From Niveibacterium sp. 24ML (lineage in GTDB: Bacteria; Pseudomonadota; Gammaproteobacteria; Burkholderiales; Rhodocyclaceae): 64,000 nucleotides of DNA. The stretch lies in NCBI RefSeq assembly GCF_026586805.1, contig NZ_JAPFHA010000023.1, positions 1 to 64,000 on the forward strand, read 5' to 3'. Positions within the stretch are counted from its first letter, which is position 1. Each line of letters opens with the position of its first letter. The notes beneath the pieces are model-generated. The model saw nothing but the letters and a program-made list of their open reading frames with translations. It was not told where the DNA came from and ran no database searches. Of the stretch, positions 1 through 7,694 are shown one piece after another. The translations under genes and the position numbers were made by a program.

Positions 1-372
1 GCGCGCCAACTGCTCACCCGCGCCCGACGCAGGAAGATGCATCCCAAAACATTGGGGGCCGACAAGGGCTACCACGTGAAGGACTTCGTTGCGCACCTGC
101 GCGAACACCGAATCAAGCCGCATATCGCGCGCATCGACGGGCGTCAGACACCGGGGCTCGACCGACGTACCACCGGTAGCGACGGTTACAAGGTCAGCCA
201 GCGCAAGCGAAAGCGCATCGAGGAAATCTTCGGCTGGCTCAAGACCGTCGGCGGGGTGAGAAAGACGCGCTTCATCGGCCAAGCCCGAACCCAGATCGCC
301 GCCTACCTGTCGGCGGCGGCGTACAACTTGCTGCGCATCGCGAAAATGCAAACGGCGGGGAGCGCGGCATGA
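1..372 (+). CDS. IS5-family transposase, C-terminal part (cut by window edge)
   Basis: The reading frame is open from base 1, so the gene begins outside the window; about 123 residues remain. The ADKGY segment fits the second catalytic aspartate of a DDE transposase, and the RKRIEEIFGWLK segment carries the final glutamate, in the arrangement typical of IS5-group enzymes. The protein ends with a short YNLLRIAKM tail, also usual for this family. Transposases of this type cut and paste their own insertion sequence in the cytoplasm. Whether the element is intact cannot be judged because its left part is missing. The family call is firm; the subgroup is not resolved. Confidence 0.85.
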   Translation, partial: ARQLLTRARRRKMHPKTLGADKGYHVKDFVAHLREHRIKPHIARIDGRQTPGLDRRTTGSDGYKVSQRKRKRIEEIFGWLKTVGGVRKTRFIGQARTQIAAYLSAAAYNLLRIAKMQTAGSAA

Positions 373-747
373 CGCGGCACCCGGAATCGGGTCAGAACCC
401 TTTCTCCGACCTATTGGATGGGCATCGAAAGTGAATTGGGAATCCAATTCCGGGATTGAAGTCATGGCAAACCAAATCCAGGAGGCGAGGGCTGGCGCGG
501 CTTCTCAGCGTTTTGCATCGGCCTGCTAAGGCAACAAGACCGGCGCTTGGCTCGCGAGACAGACTCCCACTCTACCCAGTCAGCCCACCGTATGCTGGCT
601 TCTTGCTGACAGGTCTCTGCGAAGTGGCGGTATTCGAGAAGGAGTTGGGCATCGCTGCGCTTAGCCCAAGCGGCATCAGGACCGTCCTCTGTAACATGGG
701 AGTCCTGACCCCGGAGTCCCGGAGGATTCAGTTGTCGGAAGAATTAC
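373..747. other. Gene-free stretch after the transposase, probably holding the IS right end
   Basis: No convincing coding region is seen. A short palindrome (GGGT-cagA-ACCC) lies at about 389-400, just after the transposase stop, and may belong to the insertion sequence right end. Without the left end, the terminal inverted repeat and target duplication cannot be fixed. An open frame spans 456-995 on the plus strand, but its composition (many Arg, Pro and Leu, no domain) argues against a real protein. Confidence 0.35.
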
Positions 748-945
748 GTGAAAACAACCCGCCGCGCAGCGTTTGCGTTTTGTCTGGCTGGCCCTTGGGC
801 TGGAATAATTACAGCAATACTTGGTCATTGCGGCATCCGCGCAGGGGACTTTGCTATTTGGATATTCGTTGGGGTCTGGCTCGCCTGCAGTCCAATCATT
901 TACCTTGCGCTGGCCAAACACGACCAACGTTTAGGGCGAGATTGA
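748..945 (+). CDS. Small hypothetical membrane protein (GTG start)
   Basis: A 65-residue frame starts with GTG and is preceded by GGAAGAA at about 737-743, a weak Shine-Dalgarno with a short spacer. The product has a basic N terminus (MKTTRR), a hydrophobic stretch at about residues 8-27, a second at about 36-54 (AIWIFVGVWLACSPIIYLAL), and a charged tail ending KHDQRLGRD. This pattern fits a two-helix inner-membrane protein with both ends in the cytoplasm. I do not recognise the family. It lies between an IS fragment and a palindromic repeat, so it may be accessory DNA. The hydrophobic periodicity is the main reason to believe it; a chance frame remains possible. Confidence 0.4.
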   Translation: MKTTRRAAFAFCLAGPWAGIITAILGHCGIRAGDFAIWIFVGVWLACSPIIYLALAKHDQRLGRD

Positions 946-1009
946 GCCGCGGTCTCTGGTCGCCTGGGGCTGTGGGGGCTTCCACCGATGCTTAGCTCCC
1001 CGCGGTTGC

Positions 1010-1040
1010 GTAGGTTGGGCTGAGCACAGCGAAGCCCAAG
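1010..1040. repeat. Palindromic repeat unit (REP-like)
   Basis: The stretch contains TTGGGCT (1015-1021) and its complement AAGCCCAA (1032-1039) around a GAGCACAGCG core. Its GTAGGTTGGGCTGAG start resembles a dispersed palindromic repeat I know from many beta- and gammaproteobacterial intergenic regions. It could fold as a hairpin on either strand. Only one copy was noticed in this window, so the repeat call leans on prior knowledge. Confidence 0.5.
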
Positions 1041-1192
1041 GCGCAAGAATCGAGTAAGGCACCTTCCGACGGTGCGTTGGCCGGGTTTCCGCTCACGGCG
1101 GGACCCGGCTTGAGCGGCACTGCGCTCGCATTGCGACCCCGCCAATCGCAAGCCGACGCGTCAAGCCGCCCACGCGAGGAGCTTCGCTAAGC

Positions 1193-2032
1193 TCACTGCC
1201 CGCCGTCGATCACCTTGTCCGCCAGTTCTGCAGGCAGGTGTTTCTGCAGGATGCGCAGCAGGCTTCCATCTGCCTTCATCTCTGACAAGGCTTTGGCTAT
1301 GGCCTTGTGGACGGCGGGGTCGAGGGTCTTGCGCGACAGCACCACCGACATCACGCCGGCGGTTGCGCCCACGTCGAGCTTGCGCAGCGGCCGGTCGCTG
1401 TACTGGCTGGCGTAGTAAGACCAAGCGATCTCACGCACGATCGTCGTATCCGCACGACCGATCGCCACCAGGCGCACGGCGTCGCCTTCTTCGGCGACCT
1501 GGCTTACCAACCCGCGCGACTGAACCTGGCTGATCCAGGGCTCCCAGAACGGGCCGTAGTGAAAACCGCGCGTCACGGCGAGGGTGGTTTCCGGGTCGTT
1601 CATCGGGTTGGGGCTCGCCGGCGCCGGGCTGCGCGCGGCGTTGCGCAACAGCAGCACGTTGCGCAAGTGCAGATACGGCAGGAACACCGCGAATCGCTCA
1701 CGCTCTGCGGTGGCAACACCTGACAGCGAGATATCCACTTGCGAGGCATCGAAGGCCGCCCACAGGCGAATCCGCGATTCATAAGTCGGCAGGAAGGTGC
1801 AGCCGGTTCGGTGCGACAAGGCCTGCGCCAAGTCCACCTCGATGCCACGCCCCTCGCCTTGTTCATCCTGGTAGTACAAGGGCGGCAGCATCGAATACGC
1901 CAGCCGCAGCGGGCGGGGGCAGAGAGGGTCAGCGTGCGCAACCCCTGACAACAGCGCGAGGGAGCCCAAGGCCAGCAGCAGAATCCGACGAAGTTGATTC
2001 ACTGGATGATCCGCCTCTGCGGTTTTATGCAT
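1193..2032 (-). CDS. Periplasmic solute-binding protein, SBP_bac_3 family
   Basis: The protein has a signal peptide (RRILLLALGSLALLSGVAHA, cleavage after AHA) followed by a type 3 extracellular solute-binding fold of about 240 residues: LRLAYSMLPPLYYQDEQG near the start, GIEVDLAQALSHRTGC, and a typical C-terminal alpha segment (HKAIAKALSEMKADGSLLRIL). Such proteins bind amino acids or related small molecules in the periplasm, often for an ABC transporter or a sensor. No permease or ATPase gene is adjacent, so the partner and ligand are unknown. The ATG at 2032 lacks a clear ribosome binding site. A GTG at 2002, with GAGGCGG upstream and directly preceding the signal peptide, is a credible alternative start. 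Confidence 0.8.
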   Translation of the reverse strand: MHKTAEADHPVNQLRRILLLALGSLALLSGVAHADPLCPRPLRLAYSMLPPLYYQDEQGEGRGIEVDLAQALSHRTGCTFLPTYESRIRLWAAFDASQVDISLSGVATAERERFAVFLPYLHLRNVLLLRNAARSPAPASPNPMNDPETTLAVTRGFHYGPFWEPWISQVQSRGLVSQVAEEGDAVRLVAIGRADTTIVREIAWSYYASQYSDRPLRKLDVGATAGVMSVVLSRKTLDPAVHKAIAKALSEMKADGSLLRILQKHLPAELADKVIDGGQ

Positions 2033-2143
2033 TCAGTATGGCTCACTTCGCGGCGCATTGCCTGCGGGGAGACGAACGCCTTGACTGCACCGGGAGCCAC
2101 GCTGAGAGTAAGGCCTGCCTCACCCTTGAGCAAGGACACCCCG

Positions 2144-2644
2144 ATGCCGAGCAACGCCCCCGAAACCCAAAGCCAAGCCCTCGATCTGGTGTTCGAGCGC
2201 GTCGTTGATCTGCCGCCGGCGGCGATCTGGCGGGCCTGGACGACGCCGACACTGATCACCCAGTGGTTCACGCCCGCGCCGTGGGAAACCATCGCCAGCG
2301 AGATCGACCTGCGCCCAGGCGGGCGCTTCTACACCGTGATGCGCTCGCCCGAGGGGCAGACTTTCCCGCACGAGGGTTGCTACCTCGCGATTGAGCCGAA
2401 CCAGCGCCTGGTGTGGACTAACGCGCTGGGGCCGGACTACCGCCCGGCCGACACTTCGGCCGGCGGCCCGGTAATCACCGCCGAGATCACGCTCACGCCC
2501 GAAGGCCATGGCACCCGCTACCGCGCCCTCGCCCGCCATGCAACCGCTGCCGACTGCCAGGCCCATGCCGCGATGGGCTTTGCAGAAGGCTGGGGCAAGG
2601 CACTCGATCAACTCATTGCGCTGATGAAGCGCCAGCAGGCTTGA
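2144..2644 (+). CDS. SRPBCC (AHSA1-type) domain protein
   Basis: The 166-residue product is one START/Bet v1-like domain of the AHSA1 (activator of Hsp90 ATPase homologue) type: LVFERVVDLPPAAIWRAW at the start, TPTLITQWFTPAPW, LRPGGRFYTVM and a C-terminal helix (GFAEGWGKALDQLIALM). The family forms a hydrophobic cavity; bacterial members are mostly uncharacterised cytoplasmic proteins that bind lipophilic ligands. The ATG at 2144 is chosen because AAGGA lies about seven bases upstream and the conserved domain begins soon after; the frame is open further upstream. The next gene follows after 3 bases and is probably co-transcribed, though no functional link to a glucosidase is evident. Confidence 0.85.
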   Translation: MPSNAPETQSQALDLVFERVVDLPPAAIWRAWTTPTLITQWFTPAPWETIASEIDLRPGGRFYTVMRSPEGQTFPHEGCYLAIEPNQRLVWTNALGPDYRPADTSAGGPVITAEITLTPEGHGTRYRALARHATAADCQAHAAMGFAEGWGKALDQLIALMKRQQA

Positions 2645-2647
2645 GCG

Positions 2648-4285
2648 ATGACCCTGCCCTGGTGGAAAACCTGCGTCGCTTACCAGATTTACCCGCGCAG
2701 CTTCTGCGACAGCAACGGCGACGGCGTGGGCGACCTGCGCGGCATCATTTCCAAGCTCGACTACCTCGCCAGCCTTGGCATCGGCATGCTGTGGCTGTGC
2801 CCGGTGTATGCCTCGCCGAACGACGACAACGGCTACGACATCTCGGACTACGAAGCGATCCAGCCAGAGTTCGGCACGCTGGAGGATTGGGCCGCGCTGC
2901 GCGACGGCCTGCACGCGCGCGGCATCCGGCTGGTGATGGATCTGGTTGCGAACCACAGCTCGGACGAACACGCGTGGTTCGTCGAATCGCGCGCCGCGAA
3001 GGATTCGGACAAGCGCGACTGGTACATCTGGCGCCCGCCCGCGGCGGACGGCGGCCCGCCGAATGACTGGCAATCGGTGTTCGGCGGCCCGGCCTGGGAA
3101 TTGGACGAAGCGAGCGGCGAGTACTACCTGCACCTGTTCACCCGCAAGCAGCCGGATCTGAACTGGGCGAACCCGCAATTTCGGGATGCCCTGTTCGCGA
3201 TGATGCAGCGCTGGGTGGCGCTGGGCATCGACGGCTTCCGCATGGACGTGATCAACCTGATCTCCAAGCCCGATGGCTTGGGGCAAGGCGGCAACGAGGG
3301 CGGCATGGATCGCGCGCTCAACGGCCCGCGGCTGCGCGACTACCTCGCCGAGATGCGGCACGAAGTCTTTGCCGGCACCGATCTGGTGACGATTGGCGAG
3401 ACGCCCGGCATGCCGCTGGATCTCGCGCGCGAGATCACCGACGAACGCGCGCCGCTGCTCGACATGCAGTTCCACTTCGAGCATGTCGACCTCGACCACG
3501 CGCCCGGCGCCAGCAAGTGGGACAGCACGCCGATGACGATGCCGGCGCTGCGCGCCACGCTGTCGCGCTGGCAAGCGGGCATGGAAGCGCATGGCTGGAA
3601 CAGCCTCTACCTGGGCAACCACGACCAGCCGCGCACGGTGTCCCGCTACGGCGATGACGTCCGCTACCGGCGCGAATCCGCCATGCTGCTGATGACCCTG
3701 CTGCTCACCTTGAAAGGCACACCCTTCATCTACCAGGGCGACGAAATCGGGATGGCCAATGTCGCCTTCGATTCGATCGACGATTACCGCGACATCGAAA
3801 CCCTCAACGCGTGGCGCTGGCTCACGGGTGAGCGCGGGCTCGATGCGGCCACCGCGCTGGCGATGATCCGCAAGAAGAGCCGCGACAACGCGCGCACGCC
3901 GATGCAATGGTCGGCCGCGCCGAACGCCGGCTTCAGCAGCGCCCCGCCCTGGATCGCGCCCAACCCGGATTACGCCGATCACAACGTGGCGGCGGCCGAG
4001 GCCGAGCCCGATTCGGTGCTGCACTACACCCGCCGCCTGATCGCGCTGCGAGCGCAAACCCCCGCGCTGACGTGCGGGCACTATCGGCTGCTGGACGCCG
4101 AACACCCTGCGCTTTGGTTGTTCGAGCGCGCCACCCCGTCATCGCGCTGTGTGATCGCGCTGAACTTCAGTGCTACGGCGCAAGCGCTGCCGGCCGAGTT
4201 CGGCACGCTTTCGTGCGTTTTAGGCAATACGGCCGATCGCGCCGCGGAGACGCTCGCAGCCTGGGAGGCGCGCATCCTGATCTAG
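2648..4285 (+). CDS. GH13 alpha-glucosidase, oligo-1,6-glucosidase type
   Basis: This 545-residue cytoplasmic enzyme (no signal peptide) has the full GH13 layout: N-terminal barrel start VAYQIYPRSFCDSNGDG, conserved region I DLVANHSS (about 98-105), nucleophile in GFRMD (D200), acid/base in TIGETPG (E251), and the transition-state stabiliser in LGNHD (D326). The QPDLNW motif (about 168-173) and Val201 directly after the nucleophile are, from family knowledge, marks of oligo-1,6-glucosidases rather than alpha-1,4 enzymes. It would release glucose from isomaltose-type or short malto-oligosaccharides. No sugar transporter or regulator is adjacent; the porin gene starts about 90 bases downstream and could supply outer-membrane uptake. 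The family is certain; substrate preference is inference. Confidence 0.92.
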   Translation: MTLPWWKTCVAYQIYPRSFCDSNGDGVGDLRGIISKLDYLASLGIGMLWLCPVYASPNDDNGYDISDYEAIQPEFGTLEDWAALRDGLHARGIRLVMDLVANHSSDEHAWFVESRAAKDSDKRDWYIWRPPAADGGPPNDWQSVFGGPAWELDEASGEYYLHLFTRKQPDLNWANPQFRDALFAMMQRWVALGIDGFRMDVINLISKPDGLGQGGNEGGMDRALNGPRLRDYLAEMRHEVFAGTDLVTIGETPGMPLDLAREITDERAPLLDMQFHFEHVDLDHAPGASKWDSTPMTMPALRATLSRWQAGMEAHGWNSLYLGNHDQPRTVSRYGDDVRYRRESAMLLMTLLLTLKGTPFIYQGDEIGMANVAFDSIDDYRDIETLNAWRWLTGERGLDAATALAMIRKKSRDNARTPMQWSAAPNAGFSSAPPWIAPNPDYADHNVAAAEAEPDSVLHYTRRLIALRAQTPALTCGHYRLLDAEHPALWLFERATPSSRCVIALNFSATAQALPAEFGTLSCVLGNTADRAAETLAAWEARILI

Positions 4286-4375
4286 CACCGACACGGGGGG
4301 TGGCCTTCTCTCAACTTGCCGGCCAATTCGCCGTTAACCGCGACATCGCCCACCCGAATCGGCCTGCCCACCCCG

Positions 4376-5617
4376 ATGCCCACCACCGTGTGCCTCCGTT
4401 TCGCCTGCCTCGCTGTGGCCCTGCTCGGCCCGATCGGGCATGCGGCGGCGCAGGATGAAAGCGCGGCACAAGCGGGGTTCGGTGAGCGGTTCAGGGTATC
4501 GGGCTTTGGCACCGCGGGCTTTTCGGCGTACAGCTCGGAAGTGGCCGACTACGTGGGCACACAACAGCCAGACGGCCCCGGCCGCACCGGTGAGACCAGC
4601 GGCAGTCTGGATTCGAACCTTGGCGTGCAACTGGATGCACAGATCCTGCCGCAGTTGTCGGCCACGCTTCAGGTGCTGTCTGAATACCTGCCCGAGGGAA
4701 ACTGGGACCCGCGCGTGAGCGTGGGCAGCCTGCGCTGGGAGGCGAGCGATCAGCTCGCGCTGCGCGTCGGCCGCTTTCAGTCATCGACCTTCCTTGCCAC
4801 CGACTATCGCTATGTGCGTTTTGCCAACGCCTGGCCGCGCCCACCGCGCGAAGTTTATGGCGTACAGCCGACCACCCGGCTCGACGGTGCCGATCTGAGC
4901 TGGCAGATGCCGCTGCGCGACGGGCGCCTGATGATCCGCGCCGGCGGCGGGGAAGTCACCAGCGGCGCGGTGGCCTCAACCGCCGGCGCCTCGGATGAGA
5001 TCGTCTATCGCGGGGGATTCCTGCGCGCCCAGTGGGAAGCCGGCAGCTGGCTGGCATCGGCCTCGCTCGCGCACAACCGGGTCACGTTTGCACCCAGCGG
5101 CGTCGTGGGGCAGGCACTGCAACTGCTGGCAAAGCTGGACCCGGCGGCCGGCGAAGCGGCCATCGTCGACGACAAGCCGAACACCGCGCTGGCGCTTGGG
5201 CTGGCCTACGACAGCGAGACCTGGTTCGTCCAGGCCGAATGGGCGCGCGCCTGGAACGACAGCATCCTGATCGACCGCAGCGGCGCCTATCTGCAAGCCG
5301 GCCACCGCTTCGGGCGCGCCCTGCCCTACCTGATGCTGGCCGAACGCTGGACGCACGGCCAGAAAATCCGCTCTGGCATCCCCGCCGCCGAAGCCCTGCT
5401 GCGGGTGCTATACCGAAACCAGCATAGCGATCAACGCTCGGCGACCTTGGGCGTGAATGTGGAATTGTTCGATCGCGCCATGCTCAAGGGGGCCATCGAA
5501 TGGGTCCGCCCCGCGTCTGGCGGCACCGGCCTGCAAGGCAACATCGGGCCGGGGTATTCGCGCGAATCCCCCAAGTCCGAGCGCCTGTTCACCCTTAACC
5601 TGGACTTCGTCTTCTGA
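4376..5617 (+). CDS. Outer-membrane porin-like beta-barrel protein
   Basis: From the ATG at 4376 the protein has a signal peptide (CLRFACLAVALLGPIGHAAAQ) and about 390 residues of alternating, glycine- and aromatic-rich strands. The final strand, ERLFTLNLDFVF, ends in phenylalanine, the C-terminal signature of barrel proteins assembled by BAM. The repeated RVGRFQSSTFL, LSWQMPLRDGRL and WFVQAEWARAW segments fit beta-strands. The substrate is unknown. The frame is open 20 codons further up (4316), but the signal peptide fixes the start near 4376. The stop overlaps the start of the PstS-like gene (TGATG), a sign of translational coupling. Confidence 0.78.
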   Translation: MPTTVCLRFACLAVALLGPIGHAAAQDESAAQAGFGERFRVSGFGTAGFSAYSSEVADYVGTQQPDGPGRTGETSGSLDSNLGVQLDAQILPQLSATLQVLSEYLPEGNWDPRVSVGSLRWEASDQLALRVGRFQSSTFLATDYRYVRFANAWPRPPREVYGVQPTTRLDGADLSWQMPLRDGRLMIRAGGGEVTSGAVASTAGASDEIVYRGGFLRAQWEAGSWLASASLAHNRVTFAPSGVVGQALQLLAKLDPAAGEAAIVDDKPNTALALGLAYDSETWFVQAEWARAWNDSILIDRSGAYLQAGHRFGRALPYLMLAERWTHGQKIRSGIPAAEALLRVLYRNQHSDQRSATLGVNVELFDRAMLKGAIEWVRPASGGTGLQGNIGPGYSRESPKSERLFTLNLDFVF

Positions 5618-6060
5618 TGCGCGCCGGATTCGGACTCCTGTTGTCAGCCAGCTTGCTCTGGGCCAACGCGGCCCTGGCGGCGAGCGCGGCAACCACGGGC
5701 GAAGAACGGGTGGCGGTGATCGTCAGCGCATCGGTGGCGATCAACCAACTGAGTGCCGCCGATGTGCGCGAGCTCTTCCTCGGGCGCAAGCAGATCCAGG
5801 CCGGCGAGCACACGCTGCTCGCGGTGGACAACGCCGATAAGCAAGCGCGCGACATTTTCTACACCGGCGTGGCCGGCATGAACGGCAACCGGGTCCGCGC
5901 CTACTGGGCGCGGGTGGTGTTCTCGGCGCAAGGGCGGCCGCCGCCCGAACTGCCGGCCAGCGAAGTCGGCCGCCGGGTGATCGAGCGCCCCGGCACGCTG
6001 GGCTATGTTGCCGCCTCGTCCGTTCCGCCGGGCACCCGGGTGCTCTTCACCTTCCCTTGA
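5617..6060 (+). CDS. PstS-like periplasmic substrate-binding domain protein (small)
   Basis: The 147-residue product has a signal peptide (GLLLSASLLWANAALA) and a short domain related to phosphate-binding PstS proteins: VAVIVSASVAINQLSAADVRE, then LFLGRKQIQAG, and near the C terminus ERPGTLGYVAASSVP. Full PstS is about twice as long, so this is the reduced single-domain type often found beside porins and signalling proteins. It starts inside the stop of the porin gene (A of TGATG), so the two are very likely made together. No pst transport genes are present. A direct role in phosphate uptake is not supported; binding of phosphate or another oxyanion is possible. Confidence 0.75.
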   Translation: MRAGFGLLLSASLLWANAALAASAATTGEERVAVIVSASVAINQLSAADVRELFLGRKQIQAGEHTLLAVDNADKQARDIFYTGVAGMNGNRVRAYWARVVFSAQGRPPPELPASEVGRRVIERPGTLGYVAASSVPPGTRVLFTFP

Positions 6061-6410
6061 TCCGGCCGCTGATCACACGCCTCCGCCCGGCATGCCTGCT
6101 TGCGGCGCGGACACCCATGCCCGGTCTGGCGATCGACGCCGCGCAGCTCGAAGCCCCGCCTTACAGCTTTGTCCGCAAGAATGAGCCCGCCGGCGCGTAT
6201 GTCGACGTGGTCCGTGTAATCGCCGCGGCATCCGGCCTGGCGATCAACATTCGGTCGCCCCCTTCACACGGGCCGTCGCAAATGTTGCCGCAGGCCGCGC
6301 AGGTGCAACTGAACCGTGCCGTCGACATGCTGCGCCAGCGCGGCGACATCGCGCGCATCCTCCACCGCTGGGGTGAGCAGGCGGCTACTTCAAGACTTCC
6401 AGGATCTTGA
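6057..6410 (+). pseudogene. Remnant of an SBP_bac_3 solute-binding protein with an internal deletion
   Basis: The frame (TTG at 6057, overlapping the previous stop) encodes only 117 residues. The N-terminal half carries the opening of the family (APPYSFVRKNEPAGAYVDVV, RVIAAASGLAINI). It then jumps directly to the C-terminal helix signature (NRAVDMLRQRGDIARILHRW). The central roughly 130 residues, including the ligand-binding hinge, are absent. A normal member has about 230 residues after the signal peptide. The join lies near 6250-6300 and keeps the frame. The 3' end overlaps the convergent PilZ gene by 26 bases. It is best read as a decayed gene once coupled to the porin/PstS-like pair. Confidence 0.55.
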
Positions 6411-6699
6411 CGCCCACTTCGTAGATCTGCGAACCATTCACCGGGAAACAACGCCGCACCTGCGCGCGCACATGCATCGGGCTGGCGGCGAGGGGGCCGT
6501 CGTGCGGGCGCACGATCACCTCGAAGATCTCATCTGGCCGGGGCACGTACACCGTGTGCAATGTCATGCCATCGACGCTCAGATCAACGCAGCGAGCCTT
6601 GCGCGGCGGGTGCGGCGGGGTGGGCTGGATGAAGGCCTCACTGCCGAGCGGAATGCGCACCGCGGTGCGGCGTTCGCGATCGCCGAAACCATTGTTCAT
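6385..6699 (-). CDS. PilZ-domain protein (putative c-di-GMP receptor)
   Basis: The 104-residue protein is a stand-alone PilZ domain. It has the RxxxR motif (R11 and R15 in RRTAVR) and the D-x-S-x-x-G motif (DLSVDG at about 39-44), the two signatures that bind cyclic di-GMP, followed by beta-barrel strands (PDEIFEVIVRP, QIYEVGVKILEV). It would act in the cytoplasm as a c-di-GMP-responsive adaptor. An HD-GYP phosphodiesterase-type gene lies at 53541-54767, so the second messenger is probably in use. The output of this PilZ protein cannot be told from its neighbours. Confidence 0.88.
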   Translation of the reverse strand: MNNGFGDRERRTAVRIPLGSEAFIQPTPPHPPRKARCVDLSVDGMTLHTVYVPRPDEIFEVIVRPHDGPLAASPMHVRAQVRRCFPVNGSQIYEVGVKILEVLK

Positions 6700-6825
6700 T
6701 GCTTTGTCTGCTCCCTGTGCGGCCGCTGCGCGCGTGGCGGGCGCGGCACATTTCTTGTGCCGCTAGGTTACCCGAAGCGCACCGCGACGGCAGGGGCCGA
6801 CACGCCGACAAAACACAAAGAGGCA

Positions 6826-6857
6826 GAAAAAAGGCCCACGACAGTGCCGTGGGCCTT
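6826..6857 (-). terminator. Intrinsic terminator of the nrtABD operon
   Basis: On the minus strand a perfect 10-bp stem (6848-6857 with 6831-6840, CGTGGGCC core) and a 7-base loop are followed by a run of T (plus-strand A at 6826-6832). It lies 24 bases after the nrtD stop, so the transcript is likely to end here. Confidence 0.9.
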
Positions 6858-6880
6858 CAGGGGTCGAGTCCGGCGCGAAC

Positions 6881-7675
6881 TCAGGCGGCCTTCTTCATCT
6901 GCTTCTGGTACAGAAACTCCAGGATCGCCGCACGGCAATCGACGAACTGCGCGTCGTGCGCCAGCTCCAGGCGGTTACGCGGCTTGGCGAGCTTCACGTC
7001 GAGGATCTCGCCGATCGTCGCGGCCGGGCCGTTGGTCATCATCACCACGCGGTCAGAGAGCAGCACCGCTTCGTCCACGTCGTGCGTCACCATCACCACG
7101 GTGGCGCCGGTCTTGCCCATCACGCCGATCAGTTCGTCCTGCAGGCTGGCGCGGGTGAGTGCGTCGAGCGCGCCGAAAGGCTCGTCCATCAGCAGCACTT
7201 TCGGCTCCATCGCGAAGGCTCGGGCGATGCCCACACGCTGCTTCATACCGCCCGAGATCTCATGCGGATACTTATGCATCGCGTGGTCCATGTGCACCAT
7301 CTCAAGCGCCGCCTCGGTGCGCAGCTTGAGCTTGCCATTGCGCTCACGCGAACCGAACACCCGCTCGACCCCAAGGTAGACGTTCTCGAAGCAGGTCAGC
7401 CAGGGCAGCAGCGAATGGTTCTGGAACACCACCGCCCGCTCGGGGCCGGGGCCTGCCACCTCACGCCCGGCACAGATCACGTTGCCGGACGTGGGCAGCG
7501 TGAGGCCGGCAATCAGGTTCAGCAGCGTGCTCTTGCCACAGCCCGAGTGGCCGATCAGCGAGACGAATTCGCCTTCGGCAATCTGCAGGTCGATGTCGCG
7601 CAGCGCGGTAAAGCGGCCACTCTTGGTATCGAACGCCATTCCGACGTTCTCGACGATCACCATGGGTTTGCTCAT
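6881..7675 (-). CDS. nrtD: Nitrate ABC transporter, ATP-binding protein
   Basis: A 264-residue ABC ATPase that powers nitrate import from the cytoplasmic face of NrtB. Visible motifs are Walker A GHSGCGKST, signature ISGGMKQRV, Walker B VLLMDEPFGALD and the switch histidine in MVTHDVDEA. It lacks the C-terminal solute-binding extension of NrtC, so it is NrtD-like. The ATG at 7675 has GGAG seven bases upstream; the frame stays open further up but without a better site. It is the last gene of the operon, 19 bases after nrtB and just before a strong terminator. Nitrate specificity comes from the neighbouring nrtA and nasT, since ATPases of nitrate, cyanate and taurine systems look alike. Confidence 0.92.
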   Translation of the reverse strand: MSKPMVIVENVGMAFDTKSGRFTALRDIDLQIAEGEFVSLIGHSGCGKSTLLNLIAGLTLPTSGNVICAGREVAGPGPERAVVFQNHSLLPWLTCFENVYLGVERVFGSRERNGKLKLRTEAALEMVHMDHAMHKYPHEISGGMKQRVGIARAFAMEPKVLLMDEPFGALDALTRASLQDELIGVMGKTGATVVMVTHDVDEAVLLSDRVVMMTNGPAATIGEILDVKLAKPRNRLELAHDAQFVDCRAAILEFLYQKQMKKAA

Positions 7676-7694
7676 GATTGGGCTCCGGTGTGGC

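Noticed and set aside
456-995. 179-residue plus-strand frame after the transposase
   Set aside because: No domain, poor ribosome binding site and irregular composition; it overlaps the more protein-like frame at 748-945.
900-1151. Short minus-strand frame across the palindromic repeat
   Set aside because: It crosses the repeat and is Arg-rich low-complexity sequence.
2120-4105. 661-residue open frame antisense to the GH13 gene
   Set aside because: The plus strand encodes a full GH13 enzyme with all catalytic residues; the antisense frame is Arg/Val/Ala-rich without domains, a by-product of GC-rich codon bias.
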